A stretch of 64,000 bases of DNA, from contig JAUIRK010000717.1 in the NCBI GenBank assembly GCA_030549495.1, positions 25,543 through 89,542 on the forward strand. Reading direction: 5' to 3'. Source of the DNA: Nectonema munidae. Lineage: Eukaryota > Nematomorpha > Nectonematoida > Nectonematidae. Every line of letters begins with the position of its first letter. Positions within the stretch are counted from its first letter, which is position 1. A program made the position numbers and the translations under genes. The notes beneath the pieces were generated by a model, which worked only from the letters and a program-made list of their open reading frames with translations, had not been told where the DNA came from and searched no databases. Below, piece by piece: positions 48,025 through 62,660 of the stretch.

Positions 48025-49911
<1,887 letters not shown>

Positions 49912-50066
49912 CTAAAACGAACTTCAAGGTGCATAACAGAGAGTAATAAGTGTAAAGTTATGCATAATTATAAATTTATAATTTGATCCGTTCAATCCCA
50001 TTGAAATTTTAAATACCAAGCTGTAAATTGCAATTATCCGTTAAGGAACACACATTATGTTTGTAT

Positions 50067-50840
50067 CAGGGGCGCACATCCTCAAAAATATTACGGAGGG
50101 GGTGAATTTTTGCAATTTTCAAAATTACTCATGTGGAAATACCATGGGAGACCAAATATTCAAGAAATCCTTTAAAATAGAGTGTATACAGCGCATACGT
50201 GAATTTATAACTTTGTACGATTAGTTAGTATATACTAAATAAATTAAAATTTAGTTAATAAATGTTTGGGTGGTGATTGCACTTAATTTAGCCATTACAG
50301 AAACTTTAGCCTCTCGTAAAAAATTTTACATCAAAAAATTATTCGTAAAAAATATTACATGATAAATTAAAAAAACAAAATATTAATGGGGAAATTGTAG
50401 TTGTATGAACTAAATCGAATAAAATTTTTTGAAATTAAAGAACTATATGGTTCAATTTAAAGAGACGAGGTAAAAAATACTTGAAAAAAAAGTAGAGTAC
50501 GAAGGGTGTTTAATAATAATTGATAAAAGTTGAAAAAAGTTTTGCGAAGTAAGTTTCAATGAAAAAATTTGGTTGATAAAATGTAAGAATACAATGCTGA
50601 AAATATAAGTAATCAAGTTTTTTCAGCACATCGTCAATAATATTTTAACAAAAATATTAAACATTTTTTCTTTAAAATTCATTTTTAATTTGATTGAACA
50701 TAAAGCACCGGATTACTGATTTTTTAATTGTTGTTATCACATTCATATGGACGAATATAATTTATAGATTAACTGAAAAGAGGTTCTGGATGGAGACCCT
50801 ATGCCCCTACACTTAAGCCAATGATGAACGAGGGTAAAAT
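50067..50840 (+). mobile_element. Partial CAGGGGCGC-family hAT copy
   Basis: CAGGGGCGCACATCCTCAAA at 50067 continues with GCAATTTTCAAAATTA and ACCAAATATTCAAG, matching the left part of the copy at 55481. The similarity fades after about 120 bp and no right end is seen before the next element at 50841. Confidence 0.55.
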
Positions 50841-51847
50841 CAGGGGCGCACATCTGGGGGAGGGGGTGAAAATGACCTTCGCCGCCCCCCCCCCCCCCCC
50901 CCCCCAATAATTTTCTATAAGTAAGAGTTGCTGCGTGTTTATAAAACATGTATGATGATCGCATAGAAGGAATGCAGACTTTCGAATCAATCAAACATCA
51001 TGCCAAGGTGCTCTTAAATTCCTATCGAACATATTTTACAGACGATGTGTGAGAGCTATATAATAATAATCCATTGCTTCAATATGCACACAGGTCACAG
51101 AGCAAACACATGTTGATGATCCACTAGATTTTCTCATCTTCTGTCACAGTGATTCTATTTCTCTCTCCTGTTTTTCTCATCCGCTTTCTCTGCTAAAACT
51201 CAATCCATGCCCCCATGCATCTTATGCGATATCAGTTTTTGAAAATTTTTCCAATGAAAGGATCAAGAAAGTATAAATAACGTTGCGCAAGTTTTTTGTT
51301 TTTAAACTGTGCCCCTTCTATCAACTTTTTTTGGCTACACCACAGCTTCTGTCTAATTTGCATTTAGAGTTAAATTAAAATAGTTTTCAATCGTTACAAT
51401 CTTATATCAATGAATATTGATAGACTTGCGCTAAGAATTTTTTTTCAACAAAAGTCACTTAATCTTTATCACTACGTTTGCTACATTTGAAAACTTTAAT
51501 TTTTTCAAGTCAAGAAATTTTTTTCAATAGTTATTTGGGAATGAATATTTTGATTATCTATTCAGTTTAAACGCAAGAATACTCTATTTGCTTAATATTT
51601 GAGCAGATATTTTTTTATAATGTTCGATTGTTGAATTTTATAAGTAACTGTACATAATGAAATCACTTTTTTTAAGAAAATTTGTTGATTATTACAATAA
51701 AAATATAATATCGAAATAAAATGTTTCAGTTGTTAAAAATGTACTTGATCTATTTATGACAGCTGTCAGAATTTTATTTGTAGACAGAAATATTCAAAAA
51801 AAACGCAATGATTTTCTTTTCTCGTATACTTTGATTTATGTTAATTT

Positions 51848-52125
51848 GGTCCTCGGACATTTCGCCCCATTATTTTCATAAGACAGTTCGTCCCATGGAC
51901 AATTCGCCCCATTATTTTCATAAGACATTTTGTCTCATGGACAATTCTAAAAAATTAAGAGATAAATTGATTAATTTGAAATAATTTAATAGAGATAAAA
52001 TAAACAAGAATATAAAATTTTTTAATAATTTTACAGATATAATAAGCAAAGATGGATGAAACTAATAGCCTATGAGACAATTTGTCAGGGGGAAAATTGT
52101 CTATGGGGCGAAATGTCTGTCGACC
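51848..52125. mobile_element. MITE with GACATTTCGCCCC repeat-rich ends, copy 1
   Basis: Ends GGTCCTCGGACATTTCGCCC and the inverse of GGTCGACAGACATTTCGCCC. The motif GACA-TT-G-CCC-ATG repeats two to three times in each end. 278 bp, non-coding. Copy 2 at 56572 is inverted. Confidence 0.75.
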
Positions 52126-52363
52126 GTTATTTAAATAATTTTTTAATTATAAGGGCTGCTACTTAAACGTTGGCTTTTGCTGCTTATAAAAGCTTAAAAA
52201 TATCAAATAAACTCTAATTCTTTATGCCTCCTATTATTTTGAAATTATTCTGAGAACAGACGGTTCCATTTTAAAATAGTGAAAATTGTTTTATTAGTTT
52301 ATTTTGTTTCCTTTCTCTCTTATGTTAATTATGTAGCAAATTTTTCAATTTTGAGTAAAAGGT

Positions 52364-52512
52364 AAGGTGCAATGGGTGTATTTTCATTGACCAGGCACTG
52401 ATGTACCGCTTATGTCAAACTACGAACAAATTCATATCGATGAGGAATCGAATCCAGAGGCTTCCGTGCTGAGTCCATCATCTCAACCAACCTGTCATGC
52501 CACCCATAGAGT
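52364..52512 (-). repeat. tRNA-derived SINE copy 3
   Basis: The minus strand gives TTGGTTGAGATGATGGACTC (A box), GGATTCGATTCC (B box) and the tail ATAAGCGGTACATCAGTGCC, as in the 27120 pair. Confidence 0.75.
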
Positions 52513-53049
52513 ATGCTGTAGGGGATACGTCAAATTAGTTTTCAAAAAACTTATGTTATGCTCTAAAAATTTTTAGTTTTTGTTGAAGCTCTATAACTTT
52601 TTCTGATAGACTTTTTTTCCTTAAAAGTTATAAAAGGCAAATCATTGCAAAATGTTAAAAGTTATTTTACTTTTTGTAGCTTGTATCAATTTAGCTTTTA
52701 AACTATTTTTGAATGATGCTGAGTAAAATGAAATAATGCGATCTTAATTTTTTGTTTTATTTTTATTTGCACAATTATAACTTCGTTGTATACCTTTGCC
52801 CCTGAATCAATCACATTTTTTCATATAAACATCGCAGGGTGTCTAGTAGACTCTTTGCCTTTAAAATACATTCACTCATATAAAACTATCCAACCTTCAG
52901 TTATTTGTTTTCTCTATGAATCAAATATCCTTTCATAAATTCCTGTAATGTGCCTGGTAGACTACTTCATTTTTCAAATGAAAAGCCTATTCCACCCCCT
53001 AACATTTTTGGATTTTTTTAAACTAGTGTATATTTGATGGTTGTAGGTA

Positions 53050-53600
53050 AAAATGCCTCTAGAAAAAATGCCCCCGAATAAATGTCCCCAATTAAAAAGT
53101 AGGAAAAAATGCCACATAATTTTTGATTTTCAGGATTTTTTAATTATATAAATATTTTTATTTGGTACCGTTTTGAAAGGCTAAATTTCTAAAATTTCTT
53201 AATCTATAGGGTTTTTTCTTTATAAAGTTCTTGAAAACAATAGCAAAGGTGCAGATTTATGGGAATGTGTTCTTAAAATCAGTTAAAATATAAATTATAT
53301 TTAGAAAGTGTTCTGATACACACAAAGTCCAAAAATATTTGCTGTTTTATAATTTTTTTTTTTGTATTTAAAAAATTGTCGTATGCTGAGTTTTTTAGTT
53401 TACTTTAATTAAATTTTAAATGTTTTAGATGAAAAGTTAACTATTTTTTTTACAAAAAATCTTTATTTGACATATCTTTTTTAAAAATTTTAATTAATAA
53501 TTTTTTGAAATTTTTTGTGTTGGGGCATTTTTTCTTAATTTTAAATTGGGGCATTTTTTCCTACTTTTTAATTGGGAGCATTTTTCTGCGCACCATATTC
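53050..53600. mobile_element. Nested inverted-repeat element with AATGCCCC ends
   Basis: Words of the form AAAAATGCCCCCGAAT and CCAATTAAAAAGTAGGAA at 53055-53105 are inverted at 53520-53590. It is present in both copies of the composite repeat. Confidence 0.55.
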
Positions 53601-53679
53601 GATATGCAAATTTAATTAAAAAATTTCGCCCCCCCCCCCCCAATAATTTTGAGGATGTGCGCCCCTGGGTAAAATATAT

Positions 53680-55198
53680 ATACAAACAAATAAGGTTAAT
53701 TTATCTTACATTGCAATATGCATATCCTACATACAAAATTAGAAGCAAACTAAAATAATATACAAAAATTTGATAAAGAAATGATACTAATGGAAAATTT
53801 GATAAAGAAGAGCGTGAGATATGAGAAGAGAGAGAATGAAATGAAGACGAAATGAGCGAGATGAAAATGATGGAAAAGGGGTTTGAGTGACAGAGAAGCG
53901 GAAAGAGTTATTGAGTGAAATGATATGAAAATTTGAAGCATGTCCCATTGGTATGCATGGTATGTAATTAAAAAAATGGAACGAACGTCAAATCCATAAA
54001 TGGAAATGTCTTAGTGATGTCATCAAATATTATTGTCTCCGACTATGCTGTCTGGAATATTATCCAATGAGTAATAAAGAAATCACGTTTGGCAAGTTGA
54101 ATTCTGATTTAGTGTATGTATGTAACAGTGGGATAGATAATAATTTTTGCATTTACAAGTCGCAGGTTTGATAAATTGGTAACTGCGCTTTTAAAAGAAT
54201 TTCAGATTTAACTAGCACACGCACACATATAGTAGAAAAGTGATTTTCATTACTCTCACATGCATTGACAAATTAATATTATCATAGCGTTTCAAAGAAG
54301 GTTTACATAACGCATATACACTAGTTTAAAACAATCCAAAATTTAGACTCGCCCCCTGGTTTGTATAATTAGGAAATCAGTAATGGCAAATTCTAATGTT
54401 GGCAAAAAATATCATTCTCAGAAGAAAAACTTAAATTAAACAATAATTTAACTTTAATTTTTATCATAGATTCGACAACACAAATTACACATTTCCTTCC
54501 AATTTTTATCTTTCTTTTTTATTTTGATTTCCATCAATTTTTCATTTCATGCCTAAACTTTCATTCGTTTCTATCAAAATAATAACATAAAAATGTACTA
54601 AGAATCGAAAATTAAAAAAATATATATCTATTTTCAGTCAAAAAGTTGTAATAATGACAGATGCCTCCTTTTGTTTTGTATAATCTTTTTTTATATTATT
54701 TAAAAGACTTGTTTGGTTTGTGAGCAAACTTTCCAGATTACTTCCCTTTTGGTAAAGTCTTAGAATGAATATTCAAAATCTTTTTTTCATTTCCATTTCG
54801 TTGATATAATAATGCAAATTTGAGCTATATTTGATCAGAGGCAGTAATGTAGCCAATAATTTGAACAAGAGCCCATACATTTTTCAGCCGAGCAAATATT
54901 TTTTATAGCACATAACTAAAAAAGAAAGTATTCTCAATAATTTAAAGCTTAACGGTTTTATCCTTATTGATTACTGTAACTGAAAGAGTTAAATTAACGT
55001 AATAGACTACACAAATTAGGAAAAATTCTCATATATTTGCTAAATACAATTTAAGTCTTATTCAAGAAATCAAATATATAGCATCTTCATTCTTAGATAT
55101 TCGTTTTATTTAATGTTTTAGTTTTTTTTATCAAGATTGCTTTGAATAGTTGGCAATGTTTTCACACTTTCCTTAAAAGTTAATAAAACTTAGTGTAT
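53680..55198. other. Spacer between the two inverted copies
   Basis: No gene. A purine-rich GA tract at 53800-53930 (GAGAAGAGAGAGAATGAAAT and similar) is the only structure. No sign of exons. Confidence 0.35.
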
Positions 55199-56214
55199 GT
55201 AATTTAGGTACTCGGACATTTGGCCGACAGACATCTGACCGAATGGACATTTAGCCGACGTACATTTGGCAGAACAGACATTTGACAGAACAGAACAGAA
55301 CAGACAATTGATCTTTCGGTCAAATGTCCGGACACGGTAAAGATGCGTATGTTATATTACGCTATTTATAACACAATTTTGTAATTCCTTACGTGCCACC
55401 AATGAAATGTATTCGTCTACAGAGTACAAGTTTCACGCTTATAACTGCATTCGGACCTTCGTTCATCGAGTATTAAGCATCAGGGGCGCACATCCTCAAA
55501 ATTATTGGGGGGCGAAATTTTTTTGTTGCAATTTTCAAAATTAATGGTCTGGAAATACCACGGGAGACCAAATATTCAAGCTACTTTATATTTTTTTTAC
55601 AAAATTGGTGAATTTAAATACTATACTTCCAGCGAAAATATTTTAATTAAATTTGCATATCGAATATGGTGCGCAGAAAAAATTACCCCAATTAAAAAGT
55701 AGGAAAAAACGCCCCCGAAAAAAATGCCCCAATTTAAAATTAGGAAAAAATGCCCCAACACAAAAAAATTCCAAAAATTATTAATTAAAATTAAAAAAAA
55801 TTTTTTTTAAAAAGATATGTCAAATAAAGTTTTTTTGTAAAAAAAAAAGGTAACTTTTCATCTAAAACATTTAAATTTTAATTAAAGTAAACTAAAAAAC
55901 TCAGCATACGACAATTTTTTAAATACAAAAAAAAATTATAAAACAGCAAATATTTTTGGACTTTGTATGTATCAGAACACTTTCTAAATATAATTTGTAT
56001 TTTAACTGATTTTAAGAACACATTCCTACAAATCTGCACCTTTGCTATTGTTTTCAAGAACTTCATAAGAAAAAAACCCAATAGATTAAGAAATTTTAGA
56101 AATTTAGCATTTCAAAACGGTACCAAATAAAAATATTTATATAATTAAAAAAAATCCTGAAAATCAAAAATTAGGGGGCATTTTTTCTGCGCATTATATT
56201 TGATATGAAATTCG

Positions 56215-56360
56215 GTTGGTTGAGATGATGGACTCAGCACGCAAGCCTCTGGATTCGATTCCTCGTCGATACGAATTTGTTCATAGTTTGACATAAGCGG
56301 TACATCAGTGCTTTGTCAATGAAAATACACCCATTGCACCTTACCTTTTACTCAAAATTG
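56215..56360 (+). repeat. tRNA-derived SINE copy 4
   Basis: TTGGTTGAGATGATGGACTC, GGATTCGATTCC, ATAAGCGGTACATCAGTGC; the inverted counterpart of copy 3. Confidence 0.75.
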
Positions 56361-56563
56361 AAAAATTTGCTACATAATTAACATAAGAGAGAAAGAAAAT
56401 AAAATAAACTAATAAAGCAATTTTCACTATTTTAAAATGGAACCGTCTGTCTTCAAAATAATAGGAGGCATAAAGAATTAGAGTTTATTTGATATTTTCA
56501 AGTTTTTATAAGAAGCAAAAGCCAACGTTTAAGTAGCCAACCCTTGAAATTAAAAAATTATTT

Positions 56564-56940
56564 AAACTAAGGGTCGACAGACATTTCGCCCCATAGACAA
56601 TTTGCCCCCTGACAAATTGTCTCATAAGCTATTAGTTTCATCGATCTTTGCTTATTATATGTGTAAAATTATTAAAAAATTTTATATTCTTGTTTATTTT
56701 ATCTCTATTAAATTATTTCAAATTATTCATTTTATCTCTTAATTTTTTAGAATTGTCCATGAGACAAAATGTCTTATGAAAATAACGGGGCAAATTGTCC
56801 ATGAAACAAAATGTGTTATGAAAATAATGGGGCCAATTGTCCATGGGACGAACTGTCTTATTAAAATAATGGGGTGAATTGTCTATGGGAAGAACTGTCT
56901 TATGAAAATAATGGGGCAAAATGTGCGAGGACCAAACTAA
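56564..56940. mobile_element. MITE with GACATTTCGCCCC ends, copy 2
   Basis: AAACTAA on both sides (56564-56570 and 56934-56940) of 56572-56933. Ends as in copy 1, but with more GACA-TT-G-CCC repeats (about five at the right end), so the copies differ in repeat number. Confidence 0.75.
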
Positions 56941-57844
56941 CAAAAATCAAAGTATACGAAAAAAGAAAATCATTGCGTTTTTTTAAATATTTAAGTTTTC
57001 AAATGTTACAAAATGTAGCAAACGTAGTGATAAAGATTGTGACTTTTGTTGAAAAAAAATTCTTAGCGTGAGTCTACAATATTCATCGATATAAAATCGT
57101 AACGATTGAAAACTATTTTAATTTAACTCTAAATGCAAATTAGACAAGTGGTGTAGCCAAAAAAAGTTGATAGAAGGGGCACAATTTAAAAACAAAAAAC
57201 TTGCGTAAAATTATTTATACTTTCTTGATCCTTTCATTGGAGAAATTTTCAAAAACTGATATCGCATAAGATGCATGGGGGCACCATGCGGTACATAGGA
57301 GTGTGGGCACGGCCCCTCATGCCCCAGCCTAGCCACGTCACTGGAGAGAAGAGAGCTGAATGAGATAGGAGAGCTTAACAGGAGAAGAGAAGAGGGCTTG
57401 AATGAAAGAAGAGAGCGTGAGTGAATGATTGAGTTTTAGCAGAGAAAGCGGAAGAGAAAAACAGAGGAGACAGAAAAAGAAATAGAATCACTATTACAAA
57501 AGATGAGAAAATCTAGTGGATCATCAACATTTGTTTGCTCAAAAATACTATAAAGAGGAGACACTGTGATAAACATTGCTTACTTATTGTGTGCATATTG
57601 AAACAATGGATTATTATTATATATAGCTCTCACGCATCGTCTGTAAAATATGTTCGATAGGAATTTCAGAGCAGCTTGGCATGATGTTTGATTGATTCGA
57701 AAGTCTGCATACATCTTTTATAAACAAGCAGCAACTATGCATCTATGTAATCAATCACTCTTGCTCACTCAGGACTAATTTGCTATATTTTTTAGGTTAT
57801 AAGGGTCTAACTAATTTCTTACCCACAAAAAACTGCCCCACAAT

Positions 57845-58440
57845 CTTCCATTTTATGGTTGGATTTGAAAATATGCTATACTATACTAACATCGACTCTA
57901 AGACTAACAATGCTAAATCTAACTCTAAAACTAACAATATTCTAACTATACTAACACTAACAATATTCTAATTATGTTAACACAAACGTTAAAACAATAT
58001 TCTAACTATACTAACACCAACTCTAAGACTAACAATATTCTAACTATACTAAAACTAACTCTAACAATATTCTAACTATACTAACACTAACAATATGCTA
58101 ACACTAACGTTAAAACTAACAATATCCTAACTATACTAACACCAACTCTAAGACTAACAATATTCTAACTATACTAACTCTAACACTAACAATATTCTAA
58201 CTATACTAACACTAACAATATTCTAACTATGCTAACACTAACTCTAAAACTATCAATATTCTAACACTAAAACTAAAAATATTCTAACTATACCCAACAC
58301 TAACAATATTCTAACTATGCTAACACTAACATTAAAACTAACAATATTTTAACTATACTAACACCAACTCTAAGACTAACAATATTCTAACTATACTAAA
58401 TGTTTATTCTAAAATCTATTCTAAATGTTTATTCGATTAA
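57845..58440 (+). repeat. CTAACA/CTAACT minisatellite, left copy
   Basis: Irregular tandem of AATATTCTAACTATACTAAC, ACCAACTCTAAGACTAAC and ACTAACAATATT modules, about 600 bp. The same array with the same flanks lies inverted at 62984-63605. Confidence 0.85.
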
Positions 58441-58569
58441 ATGTCCGTTTGATGAAATGTCGGTTCGGTCAAATGTCTGTTCGGCCAAATGTACATCGGC
58501 TAAATGACCATTCTATCAGATGTCTGTCGGCCAATTGTCTTTCGGCCAAATGTCCGCCGTTGGTAATTT

Positions 58570-60430
58570 ATAGAGTATAACTTAGAGAATGGAATAGCTA
58601 ATTTATAAAAATTTAGGGTTTGAAGAAAATTTTCTTCGAAAAATTGTAAACCTTCAATTTCTATTTAAAAGGGGAAAAGTTATATTTTCGACTTTATACT
58701 TGTCAATTCTTAGGCACACGCCCTAAATGTATTTTCAAACAATTTACTTTACTAACTGAATATATGTGGAGGTAGAATATAAAGAAAGAAAACTAACCGT
58801 GGTCTGAATAGAGAAGTGGTCGTAACTGAGAAAAAAATTCTCTACAATATAACTAATTTTGACTGTATGAAACTGACAGTATAGAGGTCTCCGTTGTAAA
58901 GAGGTGACCGTTTAGAGAGATTTCAGTGTATATAATAAATTATATTCTCTATGGATTATATTAAATGTATGTTTTAATTAAATGATGTTGTAAGTAAAAC
59001 TTAAGAAATAAATGAATCATATAACTTTACTTACTAGAATATGTTATCACTCAAGTAAAGGTTTTCAACTTGATATTTCGAACTCAGAGATTTGATAGAA
59101 AAAATACAAAGATCAAAATCGTACCAAACTTTAATATTTTTCGTACATTCCGAAACGTATAACAAAAGCTTACCGTAAGGCAATTTCTAAACGTAACGTA
59201 CCGTATGCCACAACTGATGGTATGTGAAGCTCTTTACTTTAGAGAACAGTTTTGCTATGGGCTCGCACTCATACCAGGGAGCTTTTTAGTAGAAGTATCA
59301 TTTGTAATAAATTAACTAATTTTACAGTAACATTTTTTGATCACTGTACGATAATAATACTCGTAACTCTCAACCAGACACTAACAAAAAGCGGCAAAAT
59401 TTGTAACTCAAGTGGTAGGCATTATAAAAACATATAATCATTAAACTACCACCTAAATTGGTTGAGTTGGCATATATGCAATTGCATATATTCGTTTTTA
59501 ACATTAATAAGGTAAGCACTCACGCATAAAAAAACGAATACAGATCCCTGTTAAAATACAATATAATACGTACAATTGCCTGAATTAAAATAAAAGAAAT
59601 AAACCTACTTTGCAACAAATTAGAATGTATAAATTTTTTCAAAAGGAAAATGAATTAAAGACGCACATAGTCTCCTGAAAAAACAAACTAAAACTTACTA
59701 CCAATCTGAACTTAGATTAGTAAGTTAAAAAATAAAAAATAATAATATTTTGCAAAAAAATATTTTATGTTCCGTTTTACTAAATATTCAGTAGTATTCT
59801 GCCATTATTTCATTATAAACTATTGAGTAAATAATTTATTTCGAAGTTTAAAATAAATGAAAATAGACATAAATTTAATAATATATTTTATTAAGAGTTT
59901 AGCCAAAAATTTTTTTTAATTGTTTACTTGCTTATTTATCACTCACATATACATAAATAATGACAATTCATTACACACAAGGTGCAAATATTTTTGACAT
60001 GAAGCAAATATATGTTGTGTTTTTTTCTTTATATATAATAAGACGTCCTAAAATCTAACATTAATTCACTCCCTTCTGATTTTCCGAAATTTGTTGGCTT
60101 CGAAGTTGTGCTTCATCTGGAGCCTTTCCAAAATTAATGATTCCTTTCATCCCTCATCACAGTTTGGTTTGTAATAAAAAAATAAGAAGAGGCACTGAGA
60201 AGCGAAATTATTCAGCACAATACCTTTGCACAACTACGCGATAGTTTTGAATAATAAACAATAGAAGTATGCCAAGAAAGGACTGCTATAAATGAAATCA
60301 CAGAAGAGTACTCTAAAGAATATGATGTATATAAGATCGCACGGTAAGGGAAAGAAAAAATGGCCCTGTTTTTCATTACAGGAAATGTTCGACATAAGTA
60401 AGTAAGCTAAAAAAATCACAAAAAAATTCT
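58570..60430. other. Largely empty stretch with one Tigger-type end
   Basis: At 58795-58928 the minus strand starts CAGTGAAATCTCTCTAAACG, a Tigger-like end bounded by TA, with two subterminal repeats of its GGTC words. No coding piece goes with it. The rest, to 60430, shows nothing I can support. Confidence 0.4.
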
Positions 60431-60435
60431 TCTCA

Positions 60436-62093
60436 TGATGGCATTGGATAACCAGCCTCTCAGAAATGACGGCTTTATTTCCCTTATAGCCAATTTACAG
60501 CGACATTATGTGAAACGTAGCCGAAAATTCTTTGCTATGAACGTTTTACTAAAATTTTATGAAAAACTACAAAAATATGTTGCAGATGAGGTGGTAAAAG
60601 ATAGCCATATTAGCTTTGTTAATCATCTCATAAAACGTCAATTTCTCTCTCTGGTTACTGTATCACTACAGAATATGTACGGAAGAATGCAGTTCTGCAT
60701 GCGTCGTACTTTACCGACTCCCATACAAATATGAATATAGCTGACAAGCTCAAGAACATGTGGGAGTCATGGAATATAGATACTCAAAGAAGACATGTAC
60801 TTGTCAGAGAAGGTGCCACAAATATGTTGCTTAGAAGCAATCGGTCTGAGATTCAGTCTGTTCACTGTTTTAATATCATCCAACTCATCATAAGTGATGA
60901 TATGCTCTTTCAAAAATCCGGGAAAATTTATTAATAAAAAGCTGTAGATTGGCTACACACTTTAACCATTCTAGCAAAGCCTAAAGTGAATTCAAAGCTA
61001 TCCAGTTGTAAACTGAAAATGATACAGAAAAGGCAGCACTACTACTATTGCAGAATGTTCCGACTAGTTCGAACAGTGCATACCATATGTGAAGCGGCTG
61101 CAAAACCCGTAGAGGACTGTCTAATTTTACATCTCTGACCCTAATGAGTGCCAAATTTGTTTTCTTATAAGTGGCAAATTAGAGAACAAGTTTTCTCCAT
61201 CATTCAGCCTTTCCTCCACTTACTGTTGAAATGAGTGGCGAATAATTGTTGTTGTTGTTGTTGTTAGCCCTTAGAGTATACTATCTTTATATGAGTATAA
61301 TCTATTAGTTCAAAACAAGGCATTGTTTAAACTGAGAAAGTATTACCATAAAGCAAATACTCTCAGGGAAAAAGTGGGGAATAATTCCTTCTCTTCACCG
61401 TTATCCTAAATGTAAACATCGTGGCAAGATACTTTGAAAAACCACTGAAAAAGAAGGCATCAAAATACCCATGTCAAGATTCCTTGCATGCGCCTATGTT
61501 AGGTTCTTCTGTGTTTCTAGTTCGGGTATTGATATCATGAGGACTCAGTCATATGTTCTACCAGGAGTACTTGGTTAACTATTCCACAGACATGGCCTTC
61601 ATACTGCGAGTGTGGAGACAGTTTATTGAAGCTGCTCATCTTATTGGACTAAGTACCTGTAGGTAGAAATGAGGATGACTTCACAGTTTACTCTAAGAAA
61701 TTGTTAGATCATAGAAAGAGGCAAATATAATAATTACTATTCCAAAGAAAGATATCGCAGATGAGGCAGCCAGGGAAGTCGAGCTCTACCTCCGCACTAA
61801 GCAGTTCGAAAGAAACAAATGTCTCCTGCACCACTGGAAGCAGGAGAAAAAGTTTCCATTGCTGAAACAGCTTGCTGCAAAATACATATACTAACCTGCA
61901 TCATCACTGCATTTTGAGCGTCTCTTTTTGGAATATGGCAAAATTATTGAGGAAAAACGCATATCGAGGTCACCTAAAAAGGAGAAAAGCTCTCGTTTCT
62001 TCACCACAATGTTAGAAAATTTTCATACTCAAGTACTGGTTGATTTTGTGGAAAATTGTCCCATATATGCACTTCCTATCCATCATTGAATAA
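60436..62093 (+). pseudogene. hAT transposase relic (ZBED-type)
   Basis: Reads MALDNQPLRNDGFISLIANL, NVLLKFYEKLQKYVADEVVK, DSHISFV, NIADKLKNMWESWNIDTQRR, VREGATNMLLRSNRSEIQSV with HCFN, LIISDDMLFQ, then at 61740-62090 DEAAREVELYLRTKQFERNK, KQEKKFPLLKQLAAKYIY and ASSLHFERLFLEYGKIIEEK. This is the order of a ZBED1/ZBED4-type hAT transposase: RNase-H-like core then dimerisation tail (ERLFS...G.I..EKR). At least four frame changes and stops. A (GTT)n tract at 61246-61266 lies in the middle. BED finger and ends were not found. Confidence 0.7.
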
Positions 62094-62479
62094 AGGATTA
62101 TTCTATCAGGAATATATTTCTCTTTAATCTAAATATTAATCAGATATTATCCGTATATTTTTCATCGTAATTGTTTATTAATTATTTGGTTTTTTAATTA
62201 TTCGGTTTTCTGGCTTGATAAGAGAAGTATCCGGTGTGGTTACCTAATCTAGTTTTTTTGTGGCAAGTACCTAATAGTTAAGTTTACTTGCCCCAAAAAT
62301 ATATATGTAGCGTGTGCTCTGTCTGGACCATAATTATTTAAATGTTTATAAAATTTGTTTTACTCAAAAGTATATGATGAAGTAATGGCGGATTAAAATA
62401 TTAAACAATGGAATTAATCTGTAAATTATTTCTATTATTATTTAAGTTTTAATTTTGTTTTATCATAGGAGGGTTTGGT

Positions 62480-62660
62480 CACTTTTCCCTAAAATCGCTA
62501 GCTGCATCTTTTGTTACCATTTTCATGGTATTTGAATGTCCTATCATGTCAAAAACTGTCAATCAAAATCAAAAAGTAAAATTTTTCAACAAAATTTTAA
62601 CATGATCTGTAGTTAACCTTATATCTTAGTGTCTATATTATACACTACCTTTAAAATTTA
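62480..62660 (-). repeat. Fragment of the TTAA element's right end, inverted
   Basis: AAATCGCTAGCTGCATCTTT, GTCAAAAACTGTCAATC and related words are the inverse of 44090-44215 and also occur at 46850. Confidence 0.6.

Larger units (their letters stand above)
50833..53675. mobile_element. Complete hAT non-autonomous element, 2.83 kb, perfect target duplication
   Basis: GGTAAAAT at 50833-50840 and 53668-53675 is a perfect 8-bp target-site duplication. The element (50841-53667) has inverted ends CAGGGGCGCACATC, each followed by a run of 10-20 identical C/G bases and a CCAATAATTTT word. It has no transposase and carries other elements inside: a GACATTT-type MITE (51848), a SINE (52364, minus) and an AATGCCCC-type repeat pair (53050-53590). 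A second, inverted and truncated copy is at 55481-57735. Confidence 0.85.
55481..57735 (-). mobile_element. Inverted, truncated copy of the 50841-53667 element
   Basis: Begins CAGGGGCGCACATCCTCAAA at 55481 and follows the 50841-53667 element in reverse order: AATGCCCC repeats, SINE, GACATTT MITE, GA-rich tract, then GATTCGAAAGTCTGCAT and AAACAAGCAGCAAC at 57735, where it stops about 85 bp short of the outer terminal repeat. It has ~130 bp near its start that the other copy lacks and lacks ~530 bp that the other has. Confidence 0.8.
55199..58570. mobile_element. 3.36 kb element with GGACATTTGGCCG ends and GTAATTTA target duplication
   Basis: GTAATTTA occurs at 55199-55206 and at 58563-58570. 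The element (55207-58562) ends in GGTACTCGGACATTTGG on the left and the inverse of CAACGGCGGACATTTGG on the right, each followed by about 100 bp of degenerate GACATTT-GCCGA repeats. The 8-bp duplication fits hAT or MULE. It encloses the truncated hAT copy (55481-57735) and the minisatellite (57845-58440). No transposase is seen. Confidence 0.7.
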
